64,000 nucleotides of DNA from positions 125,115-189,114 of the forward strand of contig NZ_LMRA01000045.1 of assembly GCF_001424705.1 (NCBI RefSeq), read 5' to 3'. Below, in pieces: positions 43,230 through 51,385 of this stretch. How positions within the stretch are numbered: position 1 is the first letter of the stretch; every line of letters begins with the position of its first letter. The notes under the pieces were generated by a model. It searched no databases. It was not told where the DNA came from and worked only from the letters and a program-made list of their open reading frames with translations. Made by a program: the position numbers and the translations under genes. Origin of the DNA: Methylobacterium sp. Leaf465 (GTDB lineage Bacteria > Pseudomonadota > Alphaproteobacteria > Rhizobiales > Beijerinckiaceae).

Positions 43230-44432
43230 TCAGCCCTTGGCCCGCAGGGCCTCGACACCGGGCAGTTCCTTGCCCTCGAGCCACTCGAGGAAGGCGCCGC
43301 CCGCGGTAGAAACGTAGGAGAAGGTCTCGCCCACGCCCGCATGGTTGAGCGCCGCGACCGTGTCGCCGCCGCCGGCCACCGAGACGAGTTTGCCGGCCTG
43401 GGTCCGCTCGGCCGCGTGCCGGGCGGTCGCTACGGTGGCGGCATCGAACGGGGTCAGCTCGAAGGCCCCCAGCGGGCCGTTCCAGACCAGGGTGGCAGCC
43501 TCGTCGATGGCCGCGTTGATCTCAGCCACTGAGGCGGGACCGGCATCGAGGATCATGCCGGTCTCCGGCACGGCGTCGACTGGGACCGTCTCGTGCGCAG
43601 CGTTGGCCTTGAACTCGGAGGCCGAGACCGCGTCGACCGGCAGGATGATCCGGCACTTGGCCGCCTTGGCCGCCTCGACGATGCGCAGGGCGGTGTCGGC
43701 GAGATCCTTCTCGCAAAGCGACTTGCCGACTGCCTTACCCTGCGCGTGCAAGAAGGTGTTGGCCATACCGCCGCCGATAACGAGCATGTCGACTTTCGCC
43801 ACGAGGTTCTGGAGAAGGTCGATCTTGGAGGAGACCTTGGCACCGCCGACGAGGGCGATGACCGGGCGGGTCGGGGCTTCGAGCCCCTTGGTCAGAGCGT
43901 CGAGCTCCGCCTGCATCAGGCGACCCGCATAGGCCGGCAGCAGGTGGGCCAAGCCCTCAGTGGAGGCGTGTGCGCGATGCGCGGCCGAGAAGGCCTCGTT
44001 GACGTAGAGGTCGCCATTGGTAGCGAGCTGCTCGGCGAAGGCCCGGTCGTTCTGTTCCTCTCCGGCATGGAAGCGGGTGTTTTCGAGGAGGGCGACGTCC
44101 CCGTCCTGCAGGCGCGCGACTGCGTCCGCCGCCGCCGAGCCCACGCAATCCTCCGCGAAGGCGACGGGACGGCCGAGCTTTCGGCTCAAGGTTTCGACTA
44201 CGGGCTTCAGCGATTCTGTGGCGACGGGCTTGCCCTTCGGGCGTCCGAAATGGGCCAGCAGCACGACGCGGCCGCCCTTGCCGGCGATCTCGTTGATGGT
44301 CGGCACGATCCGCTCGATGCGGGTGGCGTCGGTGACACGCCCACCCTCCATCGGCACGTTCAGGTCCACGCGCAGGAGCACGCGCTTGCCCTGGAGCGGG
44401 CCGGCATCGTCGAGGGTGCGAAAAGCGGTCAT
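43230..44432 (-). CDS. pgk: Phosphoglycerate kinase
   Basis: Pgk makes ATP from 1,3-bisphosphoglycerate in glycolysis, or consumes it in gluconeogenesis and carbon fixation. The 400-residue protein has the N-terminal substrate site RVDLNVPMEGGRVTDATRIE, LAHFGRPKGK, LLENTRFHAGEE, the nucleotide-binding GGAKVSSKIDLLQNL, and the C-terminal SVAGGGDTVAALNHAGVGE. It has nothing unusual. It lies between fba and the unknown coiled-coil gene on the way from gap. Confidence 0.97.
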   Translation of the reverse strand: MTAFRTLDDAGPLQGKRVLLRVDLNVPMEGGRVTDATRIERIVPTINEIAGKGGRVVLLAHFGRPKGKPVATESLKPVVETLSRKLGRPVAFAEDCVGSAAADAVARLQDGDVALLENTRFHAGEEQNDRAFAEQLATNGDLYVNEAFSAAHRAHASTEGLAHLLPAYAGRLMQAELDALTKGLEAPTRPVIALVGGAKVSSKIDLLQNLVAKVDMLVIGGGMANTFLHAQGKAVGKSLCEKDLADTALRIVEAAKAAKCRIILPVDAVSASEFKANAAHETVPVDAVPETGMILDAGPASVAEINAAIDEAATLVWNGPLGAFELTPFDAATVATARHAAERTQAGKLVSVAGGGDTVAALNHAGVGETFSYVSTAGGAFLEWLEGKELPGVEALRAKG

Positions 44433-44467
44433 CGGGGCCTTGACATTAGACGGGCGGGACGGGGCGA

Positions 44468-44935
44468 TCAGCGCGGGGGCAGCATTGCATCCAGGTGGAA
44501 GCGCTGAGCCGCGAGGGTCAGCGCGACCGTGAGAACGGCGGTGATGATGGCGGTGAGCACGAGTGCGCCGGAGCCGGGCAGGCCGCGTGTGCGGTCCGCG
44601 ATGGCACGGACCTCGCTTCGCAGAGCGGAGAGATCACTTTGGCGGGCCGCCTCGTTCATGCGGCCGGCGGCGCCCTCGACCTTCTCCTCCACGCGCGACA
44701 GCAACGCCTCGGAGCGGGCGTACTTGTCCTCGATCCGTGAGCACTTGTCCTCGATCCGGGCGAGCTGATCGCTCCCCGGAGTACTGCCGAACGACGGCAG
44801 GGGCTCCGCCTTCCCGACCACCACGGAGGGTGCGGTGGTCGGAGCGGCCGGGATTGCCGCCGGCGCGGACGCCGGGGGCGGGAGCGCTGAGGTGCCTGGA
44901 ATGAAGCCGCGTTCGGAGGGGGAGGTCTCTATCAT
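44468..44935 (-). CDS. Coiled-coil, C-terminally membrane-anchored hypothetical protein
   Basis: This protein is 155 residues from ATG 44935; GTG 44944 adds three. It has a Pro/Ala-rich N-terminus (LPPPASAPAAIPAAP), a heptad coiled coil that contains a direct repeat, RIEDKCS-RIEDKYA, then LLSRVEEKVEGAAGRMNEAA, and a C-terminal hydrophobic helix (ALVLTAIITAVLTVALTLAA). The layout suggests a tail-anchored membrane protein with a cytoplasmic coiled coil. The repeat is a 21-base tandem unit (44722-44758). It lies between gap and pgk. I do not recognise the family. Confidence 0.7.
   Translation of the reverse strand: MIETSPSERGFIPGTSALPPPASAPAAIPAAPTTAPSVVVGKAEPLPSFGSTPGSDQLARIEDKCSRIEDKYARSEALLSRVEEKVEGAAGRMNEAARQSDLSALRSEVRAIADRTRGLPGSGALVLTAIITAVLTVALTLAAQRFHLDAMLPPR
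44722..44758. repeat. 21-base tandem repeat encoding a heptad
   Basis: ACTTGTCCTCGATCCG occurs at 44722-44737 and again at 44743-44758, a period of 21 bases, which is seven residues or exactly one coiled-coil heptad. It looks like a recent in-frame duplication that lengthens the coiled coil of the 44468-44935 protein. Confidence 0.85.
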
Positions 44936-45005
44936 GTCAAGCACACCATGCTGGTCTCGCTTCGTCCTCGGGAACGTTCGATCCGTCAGGATACGGCGAT
45001 GCGGC

Positions 45006-46013
45006 TCAGAGAAGCTTGCCCATGGCCACGGCCGTGTCGGCCATCCGGTTCGAGAAGCCCCATTCGTTGTCGTACCAGGACAGGATGCGCACGAAGGTGC
45101 CGTCCATGACCTTGGTCTGATCGAGGTGGAAGGTCGACGAGTGAGGATCGTGATTGAAATCGATCGAGACGTTTGGCTGGTCGGTGTAGGCCAGCACGCC
45201 CTTCAGCGGGCCGTCCGCAGCGGCTCGGATCGCAGTGTTGATCTCTTCGACCGTGGTCTGGCGCTTTGCGGTGAACACGAGGTCGACGGCCGAGACGTTC
45301 GGGGTCGGCACGCGGATCGAGGTGCCGTCGAGCTTGCCCTTGAGTTCCGGCAGCACGAGGCCGACAGCCTTCGCGGCGCCGGTCGAGGTCGGGATCATCG
45401 AGAGCGCCGCGGCACGGGCCCGATAGAGGTCCTTGTGCATCTGATCCAGCGACGGCTGGTCGTTCGTATACGAGTGGATCGTCGTCATGAAGCCGCGCTC
45501 GATCCCGACGAGATCATTGAGCACCTTGGCCACCGGGACGAGACAGTTGGTGGTGCAGGACGCATTCGAGATGACGAGATGGTCGGCGGTCAGCTTGTCG
45601 TGGTTGACGCCGTAGACCACGGTCAGGTCGGCGCCGTCGGCGGGCGCCGAGACGATAACGCGCTTGGCTCCGGCATCGAGGTGCGCCTTTGCCTTGTCCT
45701 TCGAGGTGAAGATGCCCGTGCACTCGAGGGCGATATCGACGCCGAGCTCACGGTGTGGCAGCTCGGCCGGGTTACGCACGGCCGTGACCTTGATGCGTTT
45801 GCCGTCGACGACGATGAAGTCGCCGTCGACCTCGACCTTGGCGGTGAACCGGCCGTGAATCGAATCGAAGCGAAGCAGGTGGGCATTGGTCTCGACGGGG
45901 CCGAGATCGTTGATCGCCACCACCTCGATGTCCTGGCGGCCGGCCTCATGGATGGCGCGCAGAACGTTGCGGCCGATGCGTCCGAACCCGTTGATGGCAA
46001 CCTTCACCGACAC
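45006..46013 (-). CDS. gap: Glyceraldehyde-3-phosphate dehydrogenase
   Basis: Gap oxidises glyceraldehyde 3-phosphate to 1,3-bisphosphoglycerate. The frame is open 101 codons upstream of the start chosen. GTG 46013 (MSVKVAINGFGRIGRNVL) has AAGGA eight bases upstream and gives 335 residues, the standard length. The nucleotide-binding motif is INGFGRIGRN, the catalytic Cys is in ISNASCTTNCLVPVAKVL, and the C-terminus has the NAD-proximal SWYDNEWGFSNRM. It is the first gene of the gap-unknown-pgk-fba block, and the DUF4164 gene faces it. Confidence 0.96.
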   Translation of the reverse strand: MSVKVAINGFGRIGRNVLRAIHEAGRQDIEVVAINDLGPVETNAHLLRFDSIHGRFTAKVEVDGDFIVVDGKRIKVTAVRNPAELPHRELGVDIALECTGIFTSKDKAKAHLDAGAKRVIVSAPADGADLTVVYGVNHDKLTADHLVISNASCTTNCLVPVAKVLNDLVGIERGFMTTIHSYTNDQPSLDQMHKDLYRARAAALSMIPTSTGAAKAVGLVLPELKGKLDGTSIRVPTPNVSAVDLVFTAKRQTTVEEINTAIRAAADGPLKGVLAYTDQPNVSIDFNHDPHSSTFHLDQTKVMDGTFVRILSWYDNEWGFSNRMADTAVAMGKLL

Positions 46014-46438
46014 GGCGTGAGTCCTTCCCATAATCGGGCGCCGGCCACGCAGCACCCTCCAGCCATTTGATCGTCGCGGCTCGCCCGAACGGCAGGCCTC
46101 GATCCGTCGCCCGCTCTGTGCGAGTCCCGATTGAACGACAGATGAACTGCCGCGCAGGCTCGGGCGCGCGATCGCAGCCGAAGACCGAGGTAGCGCGCGG
46201 CAAGACGAACCCAGGGTGGCTGACAGGTCCCTGCCCTCTCGCCTGAGTGCGTCGCGTGCTGCCGTATAGCCGGTCTGCGAGCGGCCGGTCTCTAACATGG
46301 TGACAAATCGAGGCAAAGGTTACATGGCGCGGCGCAGGGGGTGGATAACCGTTTCCCGGTGGATACCGTACAGGTGTCCGGGCATGGCGCGAACGACTTC
46401 GTCCGATAGCAGCAGGTAGAAGAGAAGGGCATTCCTCC
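46014..46438. other. Divergent control region between gap and the DUF4164-zapA operon
   Basis: These 425 bases separate two divergent starts and must hold both promoters. I see no clear sigma-70 box pair or long palindrome. The + side near 46300-46340 (GGTGACAAATCGAGGCAAAGGTTACATGG) is the least G/C-rich part. A transketolase gene, common beside gap in this group, is not present here. Confidence 0.45.
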
Positions 46439-46720
46439 GTGAGCCAGACCATCGATCTGGCGCTGCAGCGTCTTGAAGCCGTGCTCTCACGGCTGGAGGG
46501 CGCGGTCGCGCAACGTTTCGAGGCCGAGCGTGACCCCAGCGACCTGGAAACCGAGCTCGCGATCATGGGCGAGGACCGGGCGAGGCTCGCCGCCGAACTC
46601 GATGCGGCCAGCGCGCGCCTCGCGGAGGTCGAGGCGACTTCGGCCGATGTCGACCATCGCCTCGGACGAGCGATCGACGCCGTCGAGGGCATGCTGACAC
46701 CGGCCCGCGCCCTCCGCTAA
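46439..46720 (+). CDS. DUF4164 family coiled-coil protein
   Basis: This 93-residue protein is predicted to be almost entirely coiled coil (LALQRLEAVLSRLEGAVAQR and RARLAAELDAASARLAEVEA). It starts at GTG 46439 with an A/G-rich site (AGAAGAGAAGGG) 8-10 bases upstream. Members of DUF4164 are usually found directly upstream of zapA in Hyphomicrobiales, as here (36 bases). A role in division ring assembly is suggested by position only. Confidence 0.8.
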   Translation: MSQTIDLALQRLEAVLSRLEGAVAQRFEAERDPSDLETELAIMGEDRARLAAELDAASARLAEVEATSADVDHRLGRAIDAVEGMLTPARALR

Positions 46721-46756
46721 GTTTGAAATCGCAACGCTCCAGTGACCCGACGCCCG

Positions 46757-47116
46757 ATGCCCCAGATCAACGTCACCATCGACAGCAAGAATTACCGGAT
46801 GGCGTGTGCCGACGGCGAGGAGGCGCACCTGACCGCCCTCGCGGAAGGGCTCGATGGACGGATCAGCGAAATGCGCCGGACCTTCGGCGAGATCGGCGAC
46901 ATGCGACTGCACGTGATGGCAGCCTTGATGCAGGCAGATGAATTGCACGAGGTACAGGGACGTCTCGCCGCGCTGGAGCAGGAAGCCGCCGCTCTCAGGG
47001 AGACAGTGGAATCGGCCGAAGCGGTCCGGGCGGCCGAGGAAGAGCGGCTTGCCGAGGAGCTCGTCCGCTGTGCCGAGCGGGTCGAGCGCCTAGCGCACGT
47101 CATTTCGGCCGGCTAA
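46757..47116 (+). CDS. zapA: Cell division protein ZapA
   Basis: ZapA cross-links FtsZ filaments in the cytoplasmic Z-ring. The start MPQINVTIDSKNYRMACADG at 46757 gives 119 residues; an extra ATG five codons earlier is in frame. The N-terminal beta-rich head with DGEEAHLTALAEGLDGRISE is followed by a helical arm and a coiled coil (LAALEQEAAALRETVESAEA). Synteny with DUF4164, 6S RNA and the cyclo-ligase gene strengthens the identification. Confidence 0.92.
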   Translation: MPQINVTIDSKNYRMACADGEEAHLTALAEGLDGRISEMRRTFGEIGDMRLHVMAALMQADELHEVQGRLAALEQEAAALRETVESAEAVRAAEEERLAEELVRCAERVERLAHVISAG

Positions 47117-47132
47117 CGATCTCGAGCGCCGG

Positions 47133-47347
47133 AATGTTGGGCGGCGGCTCGTCTCAGCGCCGATCTCGCCCATGAATTCTGCGAGTCGAACCAGCGCCCC
47201 CCCTGGCGCGGGCCGCAGGCCGACGCTACATGGGCAAGGCGGGGCTGCCGGGTCCGTCAGGAGAACTTTTCCCCGGGGCCTTATCGACTCCCCAGGGAGC
47301 TGTCCCTGGCCTTGTCCCTGGACTTGGCCAACACGGCGCCCACCTAC
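47133..47347 (+). ncRNA. ssrS: 6S RNA (predicted)
   Basis: 6S RNA mimics an open promoter and binds RNA polymerase with its housekeeping sigma factor. The gap between zapA and the cyclo-ligase gene is the classic place for it. Support in the sequence: the ends can pair (TGGGCG 47138-47143 with CGCCCA 47337-47342). The apical arm pairs GCCCATG with CATGGGC (about 47168-47174 and 47230-47236). The segment GGTCCGTCAGGAGAACTTTT (47251-) resembles the GGUCCGUCCGAGAAGCCUUAA region of the E. coli RNA. A perfect hairpin, CCAGGGA-GCTG-TCCCTGG (47292-47309), stands in the 3' half of the central bubble, as in 6S. Ends are approximate. Confidence 0.6.
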
Positions 47348-47385
47348 ATTGTAGGTTTCCCGGGATCGACACTCCAACGGCTCAC

Positions 47386-47994
47386 GTGGCTCCGCACTCA
47401 GATCTTTCTCCCTCCGAAACATCCGTTCCCGCCCGCAAGGCGGCCCTGCGCAACGAGGCTCTGGCCCGCCGCGACGCTCTCCGAAAGGAGGATCGCCGCA
47501 CCAGTTCGCTGCGGATTGCCGAGACGGTCATGACCATCGAAGCGCTCGCTGAGGTCGAGATCGTCGGGGCCTTCTGGCCCATCCGCAGTGAGGTCGATCC
47601 ACGCCCCCTCGCCCGCCTTCTGTTCGCGCGTGGCCAGCGCATCGCCCTGCCGAAGGTCACGCCCAACGGATTGGTGTTCCGGGAATGGCGCGAGGGTGAG
47701 GCTCTGGTCGCCGGTCGCTTCGGGCTCAGCGAGCCGCACGACGATCTGCCGCCCCTCGATCCCACCGCGCTCCTCGTGCCGCTGGCGGCCTATGACCGGC
47801 ATGGTCATCGCATCGGCTATGGACGCGGCTACTACGACCAAGCCATCGAGCGCCTTTCGCGGAACGGTCCCGTGCTCACCATCGGGATCGCCTTCTCGGT
47901 TCAGGCCGTGGACACGGTTCCTTCCGAGCCGCACGACCAGCCCCTCGATCATCTCGTCACCGAAGCGGGGCCGGTCCCGCTGATACGGACCTGA
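47386..47994 (+). CDS. 5-formyltetrahydrofolate cyclo-ligase
   Basis: This enzyme converts 5-formyl-THF to 5,10-methenyl-THF with ATP, returning it to the C1 pool. The frame runs back through the RNA gene, but GTG 47386 (VAPHSDLSPSETSVPARKAA) gives 202 residues, the normal length. Motifs are RKAALRNEALARRDAL, GAFWPIRSEVDPRPL, the active-site loop YDRHGHRIGYGRGYYDQAIE and IGIAFSVQAVDTVPSEPHDQ. It is followed 9 bases later by the phosphoesterase gene. Confidence 0.93.
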   Translation: MAPHSDLSPSETSVPARKAALRNEALARRDALRKEDRRTSSLRIAETVMTIEALAEVEIVGAFWPIRSEVDPRPLARLLFARGQRIALPKVTPNGLVFREWREGEALVAGRFGLSEPHDDLPPLDPTALLVPLAAYDRHGHRIGYGRGYYDQAIERLSRNGPVLTIGIAFSVQAVDTVPSEPHDQPLDHLVTEAGPVPLIRT

Positions 47995-48003
47995 CGTCCC
48001 GCG

Positions 48004-48825
48004 ATGCGCATCCTCTTCCTCGGCGACGTGGTGGGTCGCCCCGGCCGGACCGTCATCTCGGACCGCCTGCCGGCCCTTCGTGAGCGCTGGCGCCTCGACT
48101 GCGTGGTCATCAACGGCGAGAACGCCGCCGGCGGATTCGGCCTGACGGAAGCGATCTGCGACGAGCTCCTCCAGGCGGGGGCCGACGCGGTGACGCTCGG
48201 CAACCATTCCTTCGACCAGCGCGAGGCCCTCGTCTTCATCCAGCGGCAGACCCGTCTGGTCCGTCCGGCCAACTATCCGCCGGGCACGCCGGGCCGCGGG
48301 GCCACCGTGGTCGAAACCCGCAAGGGCGCCCGCGTGCTCATCCTGAACGTCATGGGCCGGCTCTACATGGATGCCTTGGACGATCCCTTCGCCTCGGCCG
48401 AGCGGGAGCTCTCCGTCTGTCCCTTGGGCGCCGTGGCGGATGCCGTCATCGTCGACGTGCATGCCGAGGCCACGAGCGAGAAACAGGCCTTCGGTCATTT
48501 CCTCGACGGCCGGGCCAGCCTGGTCGTGGGCACCCACACCCACACCCCGACCTCGGATCACAGGATCCTGCCCGGCGGCACCGCCTATCTCTCGGATGCC
48601 GGCATGTGCGGCGACTACGATTCGATCCTCGGCATGCAGAAGGACGAGCCTCTGCGCCGGTTCCTGCAGAAGACGCCCGGTACCCGCCTGGAGGCGGCCC
48701 AGGGCGAAGGGACGCTTTGCGGCATCGCGGTGGAGACCGACGATGCGACGGGCCTCGCCAAGAGCGTGGCCGCGGTGCGCCTCGGACCCCATCTGGAGGA
48801 GACCTGGCCCCGGGCGTGGGATTAG
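48004..48825 (+). CDS. YmdB-like (TIGR00282) metallophosphoesterase
   Basis: This 273-residue binuclear metallophosphoesterase has the family motifs FLGDVVGRPGRTVISDRLPA (Asp), VVINGENAAGGFGLTEAICD (Asn-Glu-Asn), LGNHSFDQREALVFI and VVGTHTHTPTSDHRILPGGT. Homologues such as Bacillus YmdB hydrolyse cyclic nucleotides and influence biofilm and motility choice. The substrate here is not known. It lies 9 bases after the cyclo-ligase gene, so it is likely in the same transcript. Confidence 0.9.
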   Translation: MRILFLGDVVGRPGRTVISDRLPALRERWRLDCVVINGENAAGGFGLTEAICDELLQAGADAVTLGNHSFDQREALVFIQRQTRLVRPANYPPGTPGRGATVVETRKGARVLILNVMGRLYMDALDDPFASAERELSVCPLGAVADAVIVDVHAEATSEKQAFGHFLDGRASLVVGTHTHTPTSDHRILPGGTAYLSDAGMCGDYDSILGMQKDEPLRRFLQKTPGTRLEAAQGEGTLCGIAVETDDATGLAKSVAAVRLGPHLEETWPRAWD

Positions 48826-48962
48826 CCGGCGCAACGGAGCGCTCATCCACGGAACCAGACCACGCGCGACTTGATCGGCGCCGAACCACCCTGCAATGTG
48901 CCGGCGCGTTCGCCCCGCTCACCGCGGGCCGACAGTTCCGCGTTGAGAGTGTGCCCGAGCCG

Positions 48963-49958
48963 ATGGCGACCCCCCCCGCACCCGCGACGATCGCCAAGCC
49001 GGGCATCTACCTCGTCCGGATGCTGGTCTTCCTGATCCTGGTCGGCTTCCTCGCCTTCGTCCTGTTCCGCCAGATCACGCCGGCCTTCCTCGCCAATCCC
49101 GGCCTCAACGGGCTCATCCTCGGGGTCCTGCTCATCGCCGTCCTGCTGGCCTTCGGTCAGGTGGTGCGGCTCTATCGGGAGGTGAGCTACGTGAACGCCG
49201 TGGCGGCGGGGGAGAGCCCAAGCCGGCCGCCGCCCCTGATGGCGCCCCTGGCCCCCGCCATCGCCGCCCGGCCCGACGGGATCACCCTGTCGACCAGCCG
49301 CGCCTTCCTCGACACGGCGGCTGCGCGCCTCGACGAGGGCCGGGAAATCCTGCGCTACGTCTCGGGCCTCCTGATCTTGCTCGGCCTTCTCGGAACGTTC
49401 TGGGGCCTGATCGACACGCTGAGCGCGGTCGGGTCGGTGATCAAGACCATGCGGGGCGGCGGCGAGGCCGCGGCGATGTTCGACGAGTTGAAGAACGGCC
49501 TCGCGGTTCCGCTCTCCGGCATCGGCCTCGCCTTCTCGGCCTCCCTGTTCGGCCTCGCGAGCTCGCTGATCATCGGCTTCCTCGACCTGCAGGCCGGGCA
49601 GGCGCATGCGCGCTTCCACAACGAATTGGAGGACTGGCTCCTCTCCGGCGAAATACCGCAGGGTCGTGTCGAGGTCGCGGCCCCGACGAAGGCGCAACCC
49701 GCGCCACTCCCGGTACAGGATCCCGCCAGCGCCCGCGAACTGAAGGAGGCGGTGGACCGCCTGACCGCCGTGGTGGCGGAGGGCGCCAACGGGCGCGTCG
49801 CCACCCAGGCCATGACGAATCTCGCGGAAGGCATCCAGGGGCTCGTGCAGCACATGCGGGCCGAGCAGCAGATGATCCGCGACTGGGTCGAGGCCCAGGC
49901 GACCCGCGAGCGCGAGCTGAAGCAGGTGCTGGAGCGCCTGGGCCGCGAGCGGAGCTGA
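48963..49958 (+). CDS. MotA/TolQ/ExbB-family proton-channel protein
   Basis: This 331-residue inner-membrane protein has helices at about 15-36, 48-69, 130-152 and 182-206. The central pair carries the family signature RYVSGLLILLGLLGTFWGLI (131-150) and GLAVPLSGIGLAFSASLFGL (179-198). A short periplasmic or cytoplasmic region lies between helices 2 and 3, and a C-terminal tail of about 120 residues (from 210) is Glu/Gln-rich and coiled-coil-like. The next gene, one base away, encodes a single-helix OmpA-domain partner, so together they look like a proton-driven, peptidoglycan-anchored motor of the MotAB/ExbBD/ZorAB type. A GTG at 48951 is an alternative start. Confidence 0.85.
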   Translation: MATPPAPATIAKPGIYLVRMLVFLILVGFLAFVLFRQITPAFLANPGLNGLILGVLLIAVLLAFGQVVRLYREVSYVNAVAAGESPSRPPPLMAPLAPAIAARPDGITLSTSRAFLDTAAARLDEGREILRYVSGLLILLGLLGTFWGLIDTLSAVGSVIKTMRGGGEAAAMFDELKNGLAVPLSGIGLAFSASLFGLASSLIIGFLDLQAGQAHARFHNELEDWLLSGEIPQGRVEVAAPTKAQPAPLPVQDPASARELKEAVDRLTAVVAEGANGRVATQAMTNLAEGIQGLVQHMRAEQQMIRDWVEAQATRERELKQVLERLGRERS

Positions 49959-49959
49959 C

Positions 49960-50973
49960 ATGGCCTCCACGCGCGGTCGCCGCGACCGGAGCCTCAACGT
50001 CTGGCCGGGCTACGTCGACGCCCTGGCGACGCTGCTGCTGGCGGTCGTGTTCCTGCTCACGATCTTCGTGGTCGGCCAGTTCTTCCTCTCCCAGGAGATC
50101 AGCGGCCGGGACTCGGTGCTGACCCGGCTCAATCGCCAGATCGCCGACCTGACGGACCTGCTGGCCCTGGAGCGCTCGACCCGGAAGACGCAGGAGGAGC
50201 AGGCCTCGTCCCTGCGCAACACCCTCCTCGGGGCGCAGGCCGACCGCGATCGCCTCAGGGCGCAGGCCGAAGCGTCGCAGGGCTCGGCCGGGCGGCAGGG
50301 CGAGGTCGACAAGCAACTGGCGGCCGAGCGCGCCAACACCGCCCGCGCCGCCGCGCAGATCGACCTCCTGAACGAACAGATCGCGGCGATGCGGCGCCAG
50401 CTCGCCGCCCTCGAGGATGCGCTCGCGGCCTCCGAGAACCGCGACCGCGAGAGCCAGGCCCGCATCGCCGACCTCGGCAGCCGCCTCAACGTGGCCCTGG
50501 CCCAGAAGGTGCAGGAACTCGCGCGCTATCGCTCGGACTTCTTCGGCCGCCTGCGCCAGATCCTCGGCAACCGCCCGGACATCCGCATCGTCGGCGACCG
50601 CTTCGTCCTGCAATCGGAGGTGCTGTTCCCGGCGGGCTCCGCCAGCCTCAAGGCGGAGGCCGGACCCGAACTCGACCGCATCGCCGGCGCGATCCTCGAC
50701 CTCGCAAAGCAGATCCCGGCCGACATTCCCTGGGTGCTGCGCATCGACGGCCACACCGATGCGCGGCCCATCGCCAACGCCCAGTTTCCCTCGAACTGGG
50801 CCCTGTCGGCGGCCCGCGCCATCGCGGTCGTGCAGGCCATGGTCGCAAAGGGCATCCCGCCCCAGCACCTCCTGGCCGCCGCCTTCGGCGAGTTTCAGCC
50901 CCTTGAGGCCGGGACCACCGAGGAGGCCTATGCCCGCAACCGGCGCATCGAGATGAAGCTCACGGAGCGCTGA
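49960..50973 (+). CDS. OmpA/MotB-like peptidoglycan-binding partner of the proton channel
   Basis: This 337-residue protein has a short cytoplasmic N-terminus and a single membrane helix with an aspartate near its start (GYVDALATLLLAVVFLLTIF, D20), the position of the proton-carrying Asp of MotB and ExbD. A long coiled coil (about 45-180) follows and then a C-terminal OmpA domain with LRIDGHTDARPIANAQFPSN, WALSAARAIAVVQAMV and RNRRIEMKL, which binds peptidoglycan. Flagellar genes are absent nearby. The coiled coil between helix and OmpA domain is much longer than in flagellar MotB. Confidence 0.88.
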   Translation: MASTRGRRDRSLNVWPGYVDALATLLLAVVFLLTIFVVGQFFLSQEISGRDSVLTRLNRQIADLTDLLALERSTRKTQEEQASSLRNTLLGAQADRDRLRAQAEASQGSAGRQGEVDKQLAAERANTARAAAQIDLLNEQIAAMRRQLAALEDALAASENRDRESQARIADLGSRLNVALAQKVQELARYRSDFFGRLRQILGNRPDIRIVGDRFVLQSEVLFPAGSASLKAEAGPELDRIAGAILDLAKQIPADIPWVLRIDGHTDARPIANAQFPSNWALSAARAIAVVQAMVAKGIPPQHLLAAAFGEFQPLEAGTTEEAYARNRRIEMKLTER

Positions 50974-50982
50974 GCCGGTCGC

Positions 50983-51375
50983 TCACTTGACGATGCGGTC
51001 GAGCCGGTTGTTGACGAAGAAGTACAGCTCCTTCGCGCCGGGCTCGTTGTAGAGCACCTGCACCTCGCGGCCGGCGCGCCCCTCCCCCACCAGCACGTCG
51101 GTGGGGGGCTTGCCCTTCAGGCGGACGAGGTCGCACTCGCCGATGCCGATCTCGATCGCGGCGGCGCCCGCCGGCGCGGGCGCCGTGCAGGTGCCGTCCC
51201 CCGTCAGGACGGGTCCCTGGAAGGTCGGGGCCGGTGCGGGCTTCGGCACGGCGACGGGGAGCGGCTCGGGTGCCGGAGTCTCCGTGCGCCGGGTCTCGGT
51301 GCTGGTGCAGGCGGACAGGCCGCAGGCCGCGAGCACGGCCAGGATCAGCAGGCGCGGGTCGGTGGAAGCGGGCAC
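50983..51375 (-). CDS. Lipoprotein, 130 residues
   Basis: GTG 51375 begins a signal peptide with lipobox (LLILAVLAACGLSACTSTET), the acceptor Cys being in LSAC. The mature part is Pro/Ala-rich (PAPEPLPVAVPKPAPAP) and ends in a small beta-rich domain with two further Cys (TCTAPAPAGAAAIEIGIGEC and DLVRLKGKPPTDVLVGEG). It lies 10 bases downstream of the carboxypeptidase gene, so it is co-transcribed with it. I do not recognise the domain. Confidence 0.75.
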   Translation of the reverse strand: MPASTDPRLLILAVLAACGLSACTSTETRRTETPAPEPLPVAVPKPAPAPTFQGPVLTGDGTCTAPAPAGAAAIEIGIGECDLVRLKGKPPTDVLVGEGRAGREVQVLYNEPGAKELYFFVNNRLDRIVK

Positions 51376-51385
51376 GACGGGGTCC

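Noticed and set aside
47230..47385. Upstream extension of the cyclo-ligase frame
   Set aside because: It would overlap the structured RNA and has no homology-like sequence; the GTG at 47386 gives a normal protein.
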